NCBI RefSeq assembly: GCF_010093815.1 | Contig: NW_022985550.1 | Location: 199,074 to 263,073 of the forward strand | Reading direction: 5' to 3' | Length of the DNA: 64,000 nt | DNA from: Pseudovirgaria hyperparasitica | Taxonomy: Eukaryota; Ascomycota; Dothideomycetes; Acrospermales; Acrospermaceae | In this document: piece after piece, positions 36,851 to 48,990 of the stretch | How positions within the stretch are numbered: position 1 is the first letter of the stretch | How the letters are laid out: each line of letters starts with the position of its first letter | Position numbers and translations under genes: made by a program | The notes under the pieces: model-generated | The model's input: the letters and a program-made list of their open reading frames with translations, nothing else | Database searches by the model: none | Told to the model about the DNA's origin: nothing

Positions 36851-37335
36851 TGTGGCCTGGTTGTATGGCGGCTGAAGGTAGTTGGGTAGTGTAATTTGGA
36901 TATTTACAGATGAAATCAGTGTGAAGAAGTGCTGGCCACAGGGAAGCGTGCGAGTACGAAGTTGAAATGTTTGGCTTGAGGATCTTAGATGTAAAGAAAA
37001 GATTTTATATTCTTATAATCTTGTACCAGGCCCCACCCTATGAGTAATATCACAAAGCTTGATGCAGTGGACCCTTGTGGAGCTGGGGTTATTACCGCAT
37101 TTGGTAATTCTTGCCACTCGTATAACAGAAGACAGGGTTTCTCGAATAAAAGTCGCCTTAACTTTGGAGTCATGTAGAACCGAAGCTAGAAGAAGATATT
37201 GCAATATACTCTCCGTACTGCGTAGTATGCTATCTTACTACGTCTTAGACCAACGTGAGTCTACATTTTTCGAGCCAAAAGGGATCATGACAGTGCTTGC
37301 GCTATCCTTAGATCATCTCGGAGCTTTAGATCTGC
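36851..37335. other. intergenic
   Basis: Promoter of the DUF1349 gene and 3' flank of the S53 peptidase gene. No gene recognised. Confidence 0.5.
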
Positions 37336-39408
37336 TTATGGTAGACTCAAAAACAAAGCAAGCATCTTAGGATAGTTAGGCGTTCCCAGCCCAGTGACCG
37401 GATCCCAGCCTTGCACAGCAGAGAATCCGTCTGTACCGCATCCTGGGTTAGTCCCATTTGTGATGTCGTTGAGGACCCACGGATTCTTGTAGAGGACTGC
37501 ATTGAGAAAACCAACAGGTGTCTTCCCGATGGCAAGCCTCTCTTCATTTATTCTATTGACAACGGAGGCAAAAATCGGGCAGCTTGCGCTTGTCCCTCCA
37601 GACAGACCAAATTCTCCACCAACATACGTAGCGATATTATCTCCAACTGCAGCAACGTCAGGAATGCCACGACCAATGCGGTTATAAATACCACCATATG
37701 ATCCAAGGGTACCGACTAGATCAGTGTTGTTAACAATGGCGCTGTAAGACTTGTAAGGTGGGTTGTGCTTTGCGAAAAAAGTGTCAACGGCAGACTTCTG
37801 ATAGTCTGGAACGGTATAGACGTTGCTGAAACCACCTCCAGACGAGAAGTTGACGTGGTAAGGATGGCCAGCTGGATCAAAGACCGCGCTTTCCGGCTCA
37901 AAGACTGTCTTTCCCGGATACACTTTAGTGGCTCCGACGTTGGTCACCCATGGACAATTGTTTGGCCACGTAGGATTGAATATCGTTCCTTGTGGTCCTA
38001 AGCACCCAGTAGGACCGTCAAAACTGTAAGGTTCGGGGTAATTGCCAACCCCAGCATCTCCAGACGCAAAAATGAAAGACACTCCGCGCAAGCCAAGTTT
38101 CAAATATTCATCACATTGCCGCTTTTGGTATGCCCAAGGTACGTGTGCTTCCTGACCACCGTACGAGAAAGATATTACATTGGTTGATTTGTAAACCCCA
38201 CACTGGGTCTTCCCTTTATAGCCACCAGGAGCTGGGTCAGGATAGATCGGGTCAAGGTTGGGATCGTCTCCTGTTTCTCCATAGGAGGATTTGGTACAAT
38301 AGCTGCCATCAATTGCATCCAACAGATGGTTGAAGCCATAAGTGTACGTTTGATTGGGATCCAACTCGTAGATTGCATCATCTTCCTGGTAGATACTTAT
38401 CCCCTGAGGGTATACAATGGGATAGGCAAGCTGAAGGTCGAGTTCTACCTCACCTCCAGCCTCAGAAGTGTTGTTGGTCGGTCCCGGACCACCGTCAATT
38501 GAGATCACTGTTGGATGGGTTCCATTCTTGATGTACGGAGTAAAGTTGGAGAAGAACAGGTCCAGGTCTGGCTGATAGTAGTACTGAGCTTCAGACTCGT
38601 AGATTCCCAATACATTGGAAGGATTCGGTTTACGGGAGCTAGCAGCAGGTGGGATGCTGTAAAGCGCAGCAACGCAAGCTGGCGTGATCGTGCTATCACA
38701 CTTGCTTAGATCACTACTGCTTGGAAACTGTATGGGTCCTTTCGGTCGGTAGAACTTGTGTGGTGTTATCTTCCGTTCTGTGCGACGCATCAAGTCGTGC
38801 TTCGAATTTGGAGCATTTGGAGGTGCCAATAGCTTGATACCAGGAGTGACATAATCGATATGCTTCTGAACATGTATTGGTACATAGTATTCCTCGCAAG
38901 CAGGAAGTATGCCACCAGTGACTGAGTCTTCGTACTCGTAGTACTCTGTATGCAATATTCTTTCTGCCTCGTCAGCTGTAGCATCAAACGCGAACCAAGC
39001 CTTATTGTCTGTATGTACGATACGATCAATGGTGATACCAGAGTCAACGAGCCAATTTCGAACCGTCTCAATCGTCTCGTTTGAGGGGTGGAAGAACTGG
39101 ATGATCTCTTCGGATGTCCAGTGCTTGCCATAGTTTTTCGAGTCAGGGTCAGACACGTCCAGGAGGTGCAGATGGGCATATTCGAGATTGCTCTGAGCTA
39201 ATCCTATACGCATTGGTAATATTGACCTAGAATGAACGCGTTGGGCTTTAGTCCATCTTGGATGTATCGTCGCTCGCTTCTCGTGGACTGCATGGTTTGA
39301 CGGTACCGCTAGAGCGAGGCCTGCTTTCAGCAGAAGCACCAGAGTAACAAAGTTGAGGCCTAACATAGCTGTAACAGTATACAAGCTCATTTGAAGAGTT
39401 GACCACAT
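37336..39408 (-). CDS. secreted sedolisin / tripeptidyl-peptidase, MEROPS family S53
   Basis: Acid-active serine-carboxyl protease, probably a secreted tripeptidyl peptidase releasing tripeptides from protein N-termini. Single exon, 690 residues. A hydrophobic signal segment covers about 13-34 (ending in LLLKAGLALA). The pro-kumamolisin activation domain (about 45-190) has the HLHLLDVSDPDSKNYGKHWT pattern. The catalytic domain (about 230-690) shows the Glu/Asp pair in GGEVELDLQLAYP, the oxyanion Asp in FASGDAGVGNYPEP, the nucleophile in SGGTSASCPIFAS (about residue 613) and the C-terminal calcium site region DITNGTNPGC..GWDPVTGLG. Internal methionines at 7 or 15 are alternative starts. Looks complete and functional. 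Confidence 0.95.
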   Translation of the reverse strand: MWSTLQMSLYTVTAMLGLNFVTLVLLLKAGLALAVPSNHAVHEKRATIHPRWTKAQRVHSRSILPMRIGLAQSNLEYAHLHLLDVSDPDSKNYGKHWTSEEIIQFFHPSNETIETVRNWLVDSGITIDRIVHTDNKAWFAFDATADEAERILHTEYYEYEDSVTGGILPACEEYYVPIHVQKHIDYVTPGIKLLAPPNAPNSKHDLMRRTERKITPHKFYRPKGPIQFPSSSDLSKCDSTITPACVAALYSIPPAASSRKPNPSNVLGIYESEAQYYYQPDLDLFFSNFTPYIKNGTHPTVISIDGGPGPTNNTSEAGGEVELDLQLAYPIVYPQGISIYQEDDAIYELDPNQTYTYGFNHLLDAIDGSYCTKSSYGETGDDPNLDPIYPDPAPGGYKGKTQCGVYKSTNVISFSYGGQEAHVPWAYQKRQCDEYLKLGLRGVSFIFASGDAGVGNYPEPYSFDGPTGCLGPQGTIFNPTWPNNCPWVTNVGATKVYPGKTVFEPESAVFDPAGHPYHVNFSSGGGFSNVYTVPDYQKSAVDTFFAKHNPPYKSYSAIVNNTDLVGTLGSYGGIYNRIGRGIPDVAAVGDNIATYVGGEFGLSGGTSASCPIFASVVNRINEERLAIGKTPVGFLNAVLYKNPWVLNDITNGTNPGCGTDGFSAVQGWDPVTGLGTPNYPKMLALFLSLP

Positions 39409-40132
39409 TCTGGAGCCATCGAGACTTCAGACAAGAGCATGTCTTATAGTACCAAATGACGTACAAAACCTGCATTAGTCCGGTATCTCCAATAGGCAGG
39501 TAGATAGATATGACCCCTCTCTCTGTTAAGCATGCTCGGGTATCACAGTTATCTGATTGGAAAGGAGAACGCCTTCAAGGCTAAACACAAACGCCGTGCT
39601 CTATCTAAATCTGTCCAAGCCTTTTAAGCCACGCTTGGCAGGAGCTTGTCATCCTCAGACAGAAGCTTGTCTTTCAGGCATGGGGAATCCATTCATTGGC
39701 AGGGCAACTTACCTTGGGGAGTCGCATAGAAGTTACTAGTGATTGGCATTGCACCCCAAAGGCGGCACCAAGCATCTATGATCACTTCGATCTTCAGGCG
39801 TAGCTTGTGACCAATTGCAGATTCAGCCCGCAGTTGTGTAAAAAACCATCTCTAGGAAGCTTATATTCCCCTGTCAGGTTTGCTACAAGGAAATGTTCTA
39901 TAATCGGGAAGACCTCGGGCAGGGAGGATTCTGGCTTTCGTGAAGCAGACAAAGCGAGGTTTCTATCCTGAAGCCAGGCCCGGGGGATGATGGCCTCAGG
40001 CACCAATTACGCATCCATGGGTCGGTTCCATGGACGGATAACTCTTTCCGGGAGACTCTTTCTCCACACTCCAGCTTCAATGTCTTCCGCAGCACTACAT
40101 CACGGCCCGCAATCCAGTGACGTCTGTCTACC
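39409..40132. promoter_or_regulatory. divergent promoter region, S53 peptidase / DBR1
   Basis: A 724-base spacer between diverging start codons. No recognised gene. Open frames here are short and unlike any family I know. Confidence 0.5.
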
Positions 40133-41783
40133 ATGAGTGGAGGTCCTGTACGCATTGCCGTCGAGGGTTGCGTAGGTATCCGCATCATCCTGCCCTTGGA
40201 CTAGGCTAATATGGCTGCTCTATAGGGCCACGGCACGCTTCACTCCATATACGCGTCCGTCGCACGTTCCGCTAAGCTACGAGGCTGGGAGGGTGTGGAT
40301 CTGGTCATAATATGCGGAGACTTCCAGGTATGACGCTCGTCTACCCTAGCTCCAACATCGCTAACACGGACAGGCAGTGCGTAATTCCTTCGACCTGAAC
40401 TGTATGTCAGTGCCTCCGAAGTATCGCGAGATAGGCGACTTTCACGAATATTACTCTGGCCGGCGTCTTGCTCCATACCCCACAATCTTCATCGGAGGCA
40501 ATCATGAAGCCTGTAATCACAACTGGGAGCTATATTACGGTGGATGGGCAGCCCCTAATATCTATTATATGGGTGCCGCCAATGTGGTACGCTTCGGTCC
40601 ATTAAGGATTGCTGGTCTCTCCGGTATCTGGAAGGGGTACAACTATCGCAAGCCACACCATGAACGTATACCATATTCGCCTGATGACGTGAAGAGTGCC
40701 TACCATATAAGGGAATGGGATGTCCGGAAGCTACTCCAACTTCGGACTCAAGTAGACATCGGTCTCAGTCACGACTGGCCCCGTAAGATAGAATGGCTTG
40801 GCGATTGGAAAACGTTGTTCGCGAAGAAAGTACATTTCGAAAAAGACGCACGAGATGGTAGCTTAGGCAGCCCGGCTGCCAGATATGTCCTAGATAGGCT
40901 CCGACCGCCGTTCTGGTTCAGTGCTCATTTGCATGTCAAGTTTGCAGCAACTGTCACACATAAGGCTCAGTCAGCGTCAGACGAGATCAAAGCGAACAGC
41001 GCGGCGCAATCAGCTACTCCTATCATTCCCAAAAATGACGATGAAATTGATCTCGATATGGACGATGGCGATGAACAACCAGCCTCTGTGGCTATTGAGG
41101 GACTGTCCAAACCGACCGAAGATCTGAGAGCACAGCTTCCAACATCATTTCTGAAACGAAAGGTGCCTGAACGTAACATCACGCTTCCGACAGAGATCTA
41201 CAATCAGACCACTCAATTTCTTGCTCTAGACAAGTGTCTAGCACATCGTGAGTTTCTACAGCTTCTTGAAGTTGTGCCCACAGAGGCGACTCCTGTGGAG
41301 CGACCCTTCTCACTTCAGTACGATAAGGAATGGCTTGCAATCACACGCGTCTTTGCCAAAGAGCTCATCGATGGTAGTCCAAATGAGAGTTTATCCGAAG
41401 ACAAGGGTGAGCGATACTATCGCCCGCTAATTGAACAGGAAGAAACCTGGGTAGAATCAAACCTTATAAAGTCAGGGCGCATGGGCATACCAGAGGACTT
41501 TGCAATTACTGCACCAGCATACGATGCTGCGGAAGGGCTTATGCCGAGAGGACAGCCAGTAATTTACAAGAATCCGCACACACAATCATTCTGCGACCTG
41601 ATACAGATACCCAACGCTTTCCAGCCGTCTGCTGACGAGCTTGCTGTGTGGGAAGGGCGAACATCAGTGACGACGCAATTCGACGACCATGTCTACGTTA
41701 GCGGTAGAGGAGCTTCCCACAGAGGTCGCGGCCGTGGATCGTCAAGGGGTGGTAGAGGGAGCGGTAGGGGCCAACGTAGGTGA
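40133..41783 (+). CDS. DBR1: RNA lariat debranching enzyme
   Basis: Hydrolyses the 2'-5' bond of excised intron lariats in the nucleus. Three exons (40133-40171, 40226-40327, 40374-41783) give 516 residues. Metallophosphoesterase motifs are present: the opening IAVEGCGHGTLHSIY, CGDFQAVRN, GGNHEACNHN, the enzyme-specific GGWAAPNIYYMGAANVV and GLSGIWKGYNYRKPHHE, SHDWP and the final SAHLHVKF. The DBR1 C-terminal domain (about 300-420) follows an acidic linker, and the protein ends in an RGG-type tail (SRGGRGSGRGQRR). The first exon encodes only 13 residues, so a single-exon model would miss the start and truncate the active site. Strong call. Confidence 0.95.
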
Positions 41784-43363
41784 AGCGACGCTTCTCGCCG
41801 TGGTGCGGTCGTGCATCGATTATTGATTGCCATAATATTGCCACAACGAGGAAAATTCCGGGGTTCGATGAGGACCCTCGTAAGGGTTTGGGCAAGGGTC
41901 GTCCAGATCTTGCCTGATATTGGCCTGATTATTTGCCGCACGCCAGTGCATTTCGGTCAATTTCCTGGTCAGATCTGAGACAGTAGACAGTATCCACGTT
42001 GGGATGTACCCTTCAAGATTACTACTTGATGTTCATAGCAACATCCCAGGGCATTGCAGCAGACGCGTATATGACGAGTCACTGGAAGATTCGGAAGTAT
42101 GTAGCTTATCAAATAAATTCCCTGCTCATGGTGAGGTAGCCACCACCTACGCCATCGCGCAGCGATACCCAAGCACGACGCCGCAGCGTTCGCAATCATC
42201 ACCACATAAGCAGATGCAAGGCAGCGGATGATGGGCACGAAAATATCACTATAGTGACGTCAAACTTTGTGGTGCCCACATTCCAGAGCAAAGGGTCTAC
42301 ATATCCCTGCGTGCCAGCATTGTCGCGATACTCGGAGGAAGCATCGAAGTACGGAAGAAGACTGGACCAACCACGTCAACGACAACGAGACTTCCGTGGT
42401 AGGCCATCGTGCGATAAATCAGATGCAAGCTGCAGTACAAACAGTAAAATCGAGCCTGCTGACGAGCAAGCGGAAATATACGCCATGATGGGTGGCTAGT
42501 TAAAAGGACGCGCAAGAGGTGTGGTCTATCGCAAAGGCTGCCAGCCCCCCTGTGTGGTCTCCGGCCCCGGTACATCTTCCAACACGTCCCTTGTCCCGAT
42601 TCACGAGCATTTGTGAATATCAGGGTCTGGGACCTGCGGATCGGCATCTTTTAGAAACCTGGTGGGCACGGCTCACCTGCTGCAGCAAGAAAAAAATAGA
42701 AACGCATTCCTTCGAGAAATTTGCCATGAGCGCCAGATTGGACCTAGAACTGTACCAGCACCAGCTCGCAACTGGCCATGCTTCCAGGCACGAAATTAAT
42801 TTGACAGATTTGATCGAAGCAATAGATTGGGTGCGCTTGTACTGTCCAGGCCACAGTCGAAAGGCACTACCACGGTAGGATGCCTTTCATTTGTGGTTAA
42901 GCTGCAGTTGGTGCTGGAACCGATCTGCATCTTCTTAACGCTGGCTCGAACGGCGTCTTCCTCCACACCAAACCTAAAGTATGTCGAGGCGTGTTCACAG
43001 ACCCAGGGTCCTACGGGAGCCAAAGAAGGATCGCCCGCCTGTTGTGTGTAGCTTTGGATTTCCCCCTCTCGCGACCCGTTGCGGAGCATGCGCGCGTGTC
43101 GCATACAAAAGCAGCCTTCTCCCTCCATCCCTGACGGAAGTCCTATAGCAGACAATCCTCCGTATCAGGCCTCCGCTCGCGCATATATTTCCGACTCATC
43201 ACTGTTGTTGGTGCCGTATCTTTTTTGACCAGCCTCCATCCACTTGCCAGCATTTCATACTACAACGCTAGCCCCTGCACCACCATTTTTGCCTTCGGTT
43301 TCAACAATCAACACAAGCCATATTTTCTTCTCAGTACGCTCATCAGAACACCCTTCAATCGAC
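41784..43363. other. intergenic
   Basis: No gene recognised in 1.6 kb. Open frames such as 42519-42878 (plus) and 42796-43155 (minus) lack features. The last 250 bases, pyrimidine-rich and CAAC-rich, look like promoter and leader of the small gene at 43364. Confidence 0.45.
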
Positions 43364-43588
43364 ATGGCTGCTTCCAAGTTCACGGAGTTACTGGACTCTA
43401 ATGTCGAAGTCTATCATGCAAACAATCTTAGCTTAGAGGACATCATCGCCGAGACTCAACGCCGGTCCTCATCCGGATCGAACGACAGCCAGTACAGCAG
43501 ACAGAGTTCAAGTCCCACAAACTCGTCTCCCACCGAACCATCGAAACTCAAGTTGAGACGCCTAACGTGGGGAATCAAGAAAGGATGA
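43364..43588 (+). CDS. 74-residue small protein, unknown
   Basis: An uninterrupted 74-codon frame begins at an ATG in favourable context (GACATGGCT) after a typical CT/CA-rich fungal leader. It opens MAASKFTELLDSNVEVYHANN, has a Ser/Asn/Gln-rich middle and a basic end (LKLRRLTWGIKKG). No domain, membrane segment or signal peptide. Composition is not that of a random frame, and the promoter-like upstream sequence favours a gene, but I do not recognise a family. The frame stays open further upstream without a suitable ATG. Confidence 0.5.
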   Translation: MAASKFTELLDSNVEVYHANNLSLEDIIAETQRRSSSGSNDSQYSRQSSSPTNSSPTEPSKLKLRRLTWGIKKG

Positions 43589-46500
43589 TAATGCACACGG
43601 CATCTGCACCCACTAGAGTTGATCACACACTGATCACATCACAACATCTGAACGACATAGGTCTACCTCAGTCCGGCTGCATATCGACTCTGCAACACCT
43701 CCTGCTCCGCCATCATAACGTATGAGCTTGCGTCGCCTCGCGTTCAAAATTCGACTTTGAGGCCTACGAAACCACGACGAAACCCGTGTCGAGTCTGTGG
43801 TGGCGATGCGAGACGCGAATACTCCGTGGTCCGCACCTGTCACCCAGTCGTCCCACACCACGCCAATCACGAGACCACACCTAGACCACCAGTAGCCAGT
43901 AGCCAGTAGCCACACAGGGCATCCTAACTTAACTTTGGCATGGCATTTCGCAAATTCCACCTATTGTCTTTGATGTCTCACTGCATCATCACACCATCTT
44001 CGATATCACGAGCTTGAGGTTTGGGAATATCCGATGAGGTCTTTCAGGAAGCATCGAAGGCGCAATCCATACTCCCTTGTGGGATTACAGAAAATAGCGT
44101 TATTGCACACTCCATGTATATGTATACATACTACAAGCGATGCCATGGTAACCAAGCATGCGCAACACATCAAAATTGCATATATACCTACACCACACTC
44201 CACTCTGCATTCTACACGTTACAGTTATAATAAACTATTACAAATTATCAAAACACTATTGTCTCGCTCAACGGTTTTCTAATACGCACACCGCTCCGGC
44301 ATAGTGATACACATGTGACACTCACACGTTCTCTAGAAGTGTTTTTAGGGCGACCGCTTTTACTGATTATAGCATAAGCCTCGGAAATTAGTGTCAGCAA
44401 AAATATCATGATTGCTACTGGGAACGGCAGAAGGCAGCAGCAGAGCAGAGACGGAAACAATGAATGGGATCTGCAGCAGGCGACCTTAGTGAGTAATGGT
44501 CAACCAGGCGGCGGCCGCGACCACTCAACAAACAAACAGCTAAGAACTATTAACCTTTCCGTTGTAGGCTCAGTGTCGAACTCCCCCTTCCTCTCATAAG
44601 TGAAGGTGGCACGAATCGCGCAACCATCTATAGTATCGTATCATATCGTGTAAAGCCTATCCCGCCTCGCAGCGCCACTTCCATAGTATATGCGGTGCGA
44701 ATGTGAATTATTTTTCCTCAAGCAGACGCGAACCGTTTGATACATTGTCTAGACCGCAGAAAAAGGCATCTGCGCAATAATAAATTCAACAACTCAAGTT
44801 CAAAATCAAACCTAGATGTTCATGGATGGACCTGCAAATGCACACGCATGCACGCATGTCACTGTGACCATGCCACTATTCTGGAAACGAACATATCATC
44901 CAGTCTTTCCTGTTCCTTGGGCGATTGCATCCATAGCATTAGCAGGTAGGCCCTATTACCACAAGCTAATTAGCCGTGCGGAGAAACTTGTCGTGCATAC
45001 AGTGCAGTGCAGTACAGCTAGCCATGTGGCTACTGTTAGTATAGTTCAGTCAGACTTTCAGTTCGCAGAGAGAAAATGATCGCGTGCGCATGCTCGTGCA
45101 CTGGGCTAGTTCGATAGCGCATGTCTAGAGAGATATGGATGTAGATAGGAAGAGGGATAGGGCATTGATAGCATGCAACCGGATGCGAACCGTGGGCCGG
45201 TGGATGGCTATGGAATTTTGTGGGAACTGTGAATATTTGGGTGAGCGATGTGGATCGCGTACCTGTGATCAGGGGGAGGGGAAGGGAGGCGAGAGGAGGG
45301 GCACGAGCCTGGGGAAGTCAGGGGCAAGTAATCCGGATGCCAGTAACAAAGGACAATGGAATTGGCCCATGTCCATGGATGGATTTCTTCGGTCTTGCCT
45401 TTTCTTACGGGCGGAACAGGGCAGGACAATTTGTCTATTGTCCATTCATCCCATTGTCTATCGGCGTTCCGTCTGTTCATCCATTCCATTATCTATTGTC
45501 TCTCTGTCGCGTAACCATTCATCGGCTGCGGCACAGGCGTTCGGTTTGTTCTAGAACATCCATGCATGTATTGACTCATCGCTGTGTGAGTAGACACGGC
45601 ATATAGGCACGCAGGTAGGATGTCGGATGTAGAGTGGTTTTTATGGAGTGTAACTCTGCTCTTGGCGCTTTTATTCTTTTCATCCATTCATGGTCTGACT
45701 AACAGGGGACCGATGGATAATACCTGTTGCTTTGGTGCTCCTCACCGCTTCAACTAACGGCTTTAGCGACCCACTAAGCCTTGCGGGGGCACGCTTGCAA
45801 CCATTGCACTACGTTTGGGGGTACAGTTTGGGATAGCCTAACAATCACTTCATTAATACACTTCTAAAAAGCTCTGTTATTCTCTTAGTTTTCTATACCG
45901 TTCAGGTATTACAAGTATTAACAGCTATACTCGTTGGAACTCTAGGGAATAATTAGTAGACATAGAACATTGTCCAGGTAGTGTATATTTCAGGTGATTG
46001 AATTTCTGAGTCGCATCTTTTCTGTAGTTACTAATGAGATTTCGTACAGCTCACATGAATCTTTTCCTCTATGATAAGCGTCCAAGGAGTCGCTGTCTCT
46101 AAAGTAACACGATTTTGAGAGGCGAGTGATGCATAGCGACTGAATTTCAATATTAAAGTGAAGTAGCTCTGTATGCGGGAGAATGCATGACGGGCGAGTA
46201 GGGACACGACACGACACCGCCTTGGAGCAGTTGCCTCATACTATGGGCCCTCAGGCCGCTCGTAGGCTGTAGCTTGCATATTATGTTGGAACTTGCATGA
46301 TATAAGGCCTAAGAAGCAATATGGGAACCGAGATCTGGTTTGTTTTCGAAGTGCTGTCATTTTATAAGATAGGGAGGCAGGAGTGGACAGTAGTCTGCTG
46401 ACTCAGCTAACTTATACTTGAAGTTTTTAATTCTATCATAGCTTCTCAGTCACTAATGTACAGAGCTCTGCTTTACACTATCTATGTGAACATCTGACAA

Positions 46501-46825
46501 GCCCTTCATCGGCCCATGCAAGGCGAGATGAGCACAACGAGGCTGGCGGTTGACCTAAGAGGAAGACCACCACAGTTCCACGAAAAACGCCCACGACAAA
46601 CACTGCAGGACAAACAAGCTCGATGAGTGGCTGTTCTGTATGACCCTGGTTCGTCGGGACTTCAGTGTCCGATACGGTGGGCGCTTGTGTGCAGTACAAA
46701 TCGTTTCTGTATAGTACTGCACCCTCTCATTTATCTCTGTAACTCCCACTCTACCCATTGATGTACGTCAAATCCACTTTTCATTTTCGCGGACGGTGAA
46801 GTCAGTCACAACTTTCGAGGCACAA
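43589..46825. other. 3.2-kb intergenic region
   Basis: Nothing supportable. A short triplicated AGTAGCC unit lies at about 43891-43911. Most of the stretch is moderately AT-rich, with only short open frames; the GC-richer block 45130-45560 holds overlapping frames on both strands without features. Confidence 0.45.
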
Positions 46826-47869
46826 ATGGCTTCTAGCTTCGAGTAGTAAGTGGTGTATCATCAGTGTCAACTTCGTTGACTAATATTGAGTAGCTTCATT
46901 CAATCACAGCAGTTTACCTTCTATATTGGCCGAGAGGAGAAACCTATTGTGGTGCATGCTGCTGTAATTGCGGCGACTAGTCAGCAGCTGAATGTGCTTA
47001 TCAATGGCGGAATGGAGGAATCTGAGAAGCAATCTGCTAGGTTCAAAGATGTCCGTGTTGATGATTTCATTCGGTTCTGCGAGTATGCCTACCGTGGAGA
47101 CTATACAGTACCTCCGTGCGAAAAAATCCGACAGGAACAGAACTCTTTAGATGGCAAGACGCAGCCTCCAGATGAACAACCCCAGCAGGAACCGAGCTCC
47201 GTAGCTATCCAGACACAGGAGGCCAGAGAGGAGTGGCCTTGGACGGCCGATCCATTGGCATCCAAGAAAAAGCCCAAAGGGAAAAATAGGAAACACGCCA
47301 ACGACTGGGGTCAATCGATAGACTTTGATTACCCATCAGAAATACCCAAAGGAGAAGAGCCCCCTGTTGAGCTTCCTCAACATGAAGTAAAGCCTGCCCC
47401 AAGAACTAGGTTGCGGACACAATTTAACAGTCGAGAATTCCTCACCGACAACGACCCGAAAGCTCTGATCCTAAAGAATTTCGAACCGAAATCCAACAAG
47501 GCCGCGCACGAGAATTTCACACCAGTCTTCCTCGCTCATGCACGTCTTTACTGGTTTGCGCATCTCCGACTGATAGAGCCGCTGAAAGCGTTAACCCTGC
47601 GCAAGCTGCACAAGACGCTGTTGGACTTCAAACTGTACGACAGTCGCGTCGGAGATATTGTTGAACTCTCGAGGTATATATACTCGAACCAAGACCTGCC
47701 CGGCCGGAGCGAGGATGGCACTCTCGATGAGCTGAGAAAACTAGTAGTTGAGTATATCGTTTGCGAAATCGATACGATTGGAAAGAATGATGAGTTTGTC
47801 AAGTATATCGAAGAGGGCGGTGAGTTTGTCGGGGATTTCTGGAGGATGACAAGGGATTATATAGCCTGA
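46826..47869 (+). CDS. BTB/POZ domain protein
   Basis: Two exons (46826-46845, 46894-47869) give 331 residues. The first exon holds only 20 bases (MASSFEY...); joining it restores MASSFEYFIQSQQFTFYIG. The BTB fold spans about 8-85: FTFYIGREEKPIVVHAAVIA, then INGGMEESEKQSARFKDVRV and FIRFCEYAYRGDY. A charged low-complexity linker (about 90-185) with PKGKNRKHANDWG follows, and a second conserved fungal segment (about 215-331) with HARLYWFAHLRLIEPLKALTLRKLH closes the protein. Such fungal BTB proteins may act as Cullin-3 adaptors or oligomerisation modules; the partner is unknown. Confidence 0.88.
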
Positions 47870-48126
47870 TCTAGGGCAATATACGTAGCTAGTCTGCACA
47901 GATAAGAGCGCTCGTGCAACCAAAAGTCCTTTATTCTGCTCGTTACTTATTCTCCTATACCTTTTGCAGGTCAGGATTGACTCGCCTCCGCTTGGGAGTC
48001 AAGATTTGTCTAATTGAGTATCATCACCATCAGATCTGCGGATAAACCTCAGCCTGGCTGAGGGACATCGCAATGCGTCGATTGTTCGAGAACGGCTCCA
48101 GCTTCTCGAGCTCATCATCAAAGCAC
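47870..48126. other. 3' flank of the BTB gene
   Basis: No separate gene; likely 3' UTR and spacer leading into the minisatellite. A frame beginning at an ATG at 48073 reads into the repeat, but it is open there only because the repeat has no stop in any frame. Confidence 0.4.
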
Positions 48127-48342
48127 CAACATCGACAGCAACATCGACAGCAACATCGACAGCAACATCGACAGCAACATCGACAGCAACATCGACAGCA
48201 ACATCGACAGCAACATCGACAGCAACANNNNNNNNNNNNNNNNNNNNCGACAGCAACATCGACAGCAACATCGACAGCAACATCGACAGCAACATCGACA
48301 GCAACATCGACAGCAACATCGACAGCAACATCGACAGCAACA
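48127..48342. repeat. 12-bp minisatellite (CAACATCGACAG)n with an internal assembly gap
   Basis: Near-perfect tandem copies of CAACATCGACAG: about 8.4 copies at 48127-48227 and about 8 at 48248-48342. Twenty Ns (48228-48247) split the array. The unit contains no stop in any of its six frames (QHRQ, NIDS, TSTA on plus; LSML, CRCC, VDVA on minus). The array lies in the spacer 3' of the BTB gene and 3' of the minus-strand gene at 48991; I do not assign it to a protein. Confidence 0.95.
48228..48247. other. assembly gap (20 N)
   Basis: Repeat phase shows the gap size is not real. The left side ends after CAACA and the right side starts with CGACAG, so an in-register gap would be 1 plus a multiple of 12 bases; 20 is not. 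The N run is a placeholder and the true copy number is unknown. Confidence 0.9.
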
Positions 48343-48990
48343 CTCATAGCGTAACTTCGTGTGACCAGATGCGTCCCATTATTTCGATACACTACGAGTA
48401 TCCGAGTGCTCATCATTCCACTTCTCGATCAACATGTGTCCCATTATCATCTGTATGCGCCTCACAAGCCCAAATCTGACCCAATAATTACACGACTGAC
48501 GGGTTCGACGCTGATGGAGCTACGTGCGCTCGGCATCACCTTACTGTGAAGCAATCTGCATGGACAGCGATATAGCACTGTTTGATTCTGAAACATGCAC
48601 TGTTGGCACCGAAGATTGCTCGATCCAAAGCGAGCGAAACAAGGGCAAGCAAAGACTGCCACTGAGTCACAAAGCGTCGTCTAGCACTCACGTATGCACA
48701 ACTAGTTCGAGAGCACACGCCAATTCCAAGCCAATTCCACGCATACCATATCCAGGTCGAAACCCCAAGAAAGTCAGAGAAGCCAGAGCCAAACCAAGTC
48801 TCCTTCTAAAGACGTGCATACTCCTCCCGAAAACGCCTACCAGACCCCGAGACCCGAATCCAAATCCAAACACCAGCCTTTCCCAGACACCAAAAACCCA
48901 TGTCTTCCCCCTTTACCCCCCGATAAAGCACATATCCCAACTCCCAAACCAACCACCACCTTCCTCCTCCATGCTCCCTATCCCCACACA
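48343..48990. other. intergenic
   Basis: No gene seen. The plus-strand frame 48524-49060 overlaps the end of the minus-strand gene at 48991 and is Pro/Ser/Thr low complexity; I treat it as chance. Confidence 0.45.

Noticed and set aside
48127-48342. CRISPR-like array
   Set aside because: Units are contiguous 12-mers without spacers, in a eukaryotic genome; it is a minisatellite.
48073-48354. Open frames through the 12-bp minisatellite on both strands
   Set aside because: The repeat unit lacks stops in all frames, so openness carries no evidence of coding, and the N gap prevents a real reading frame.
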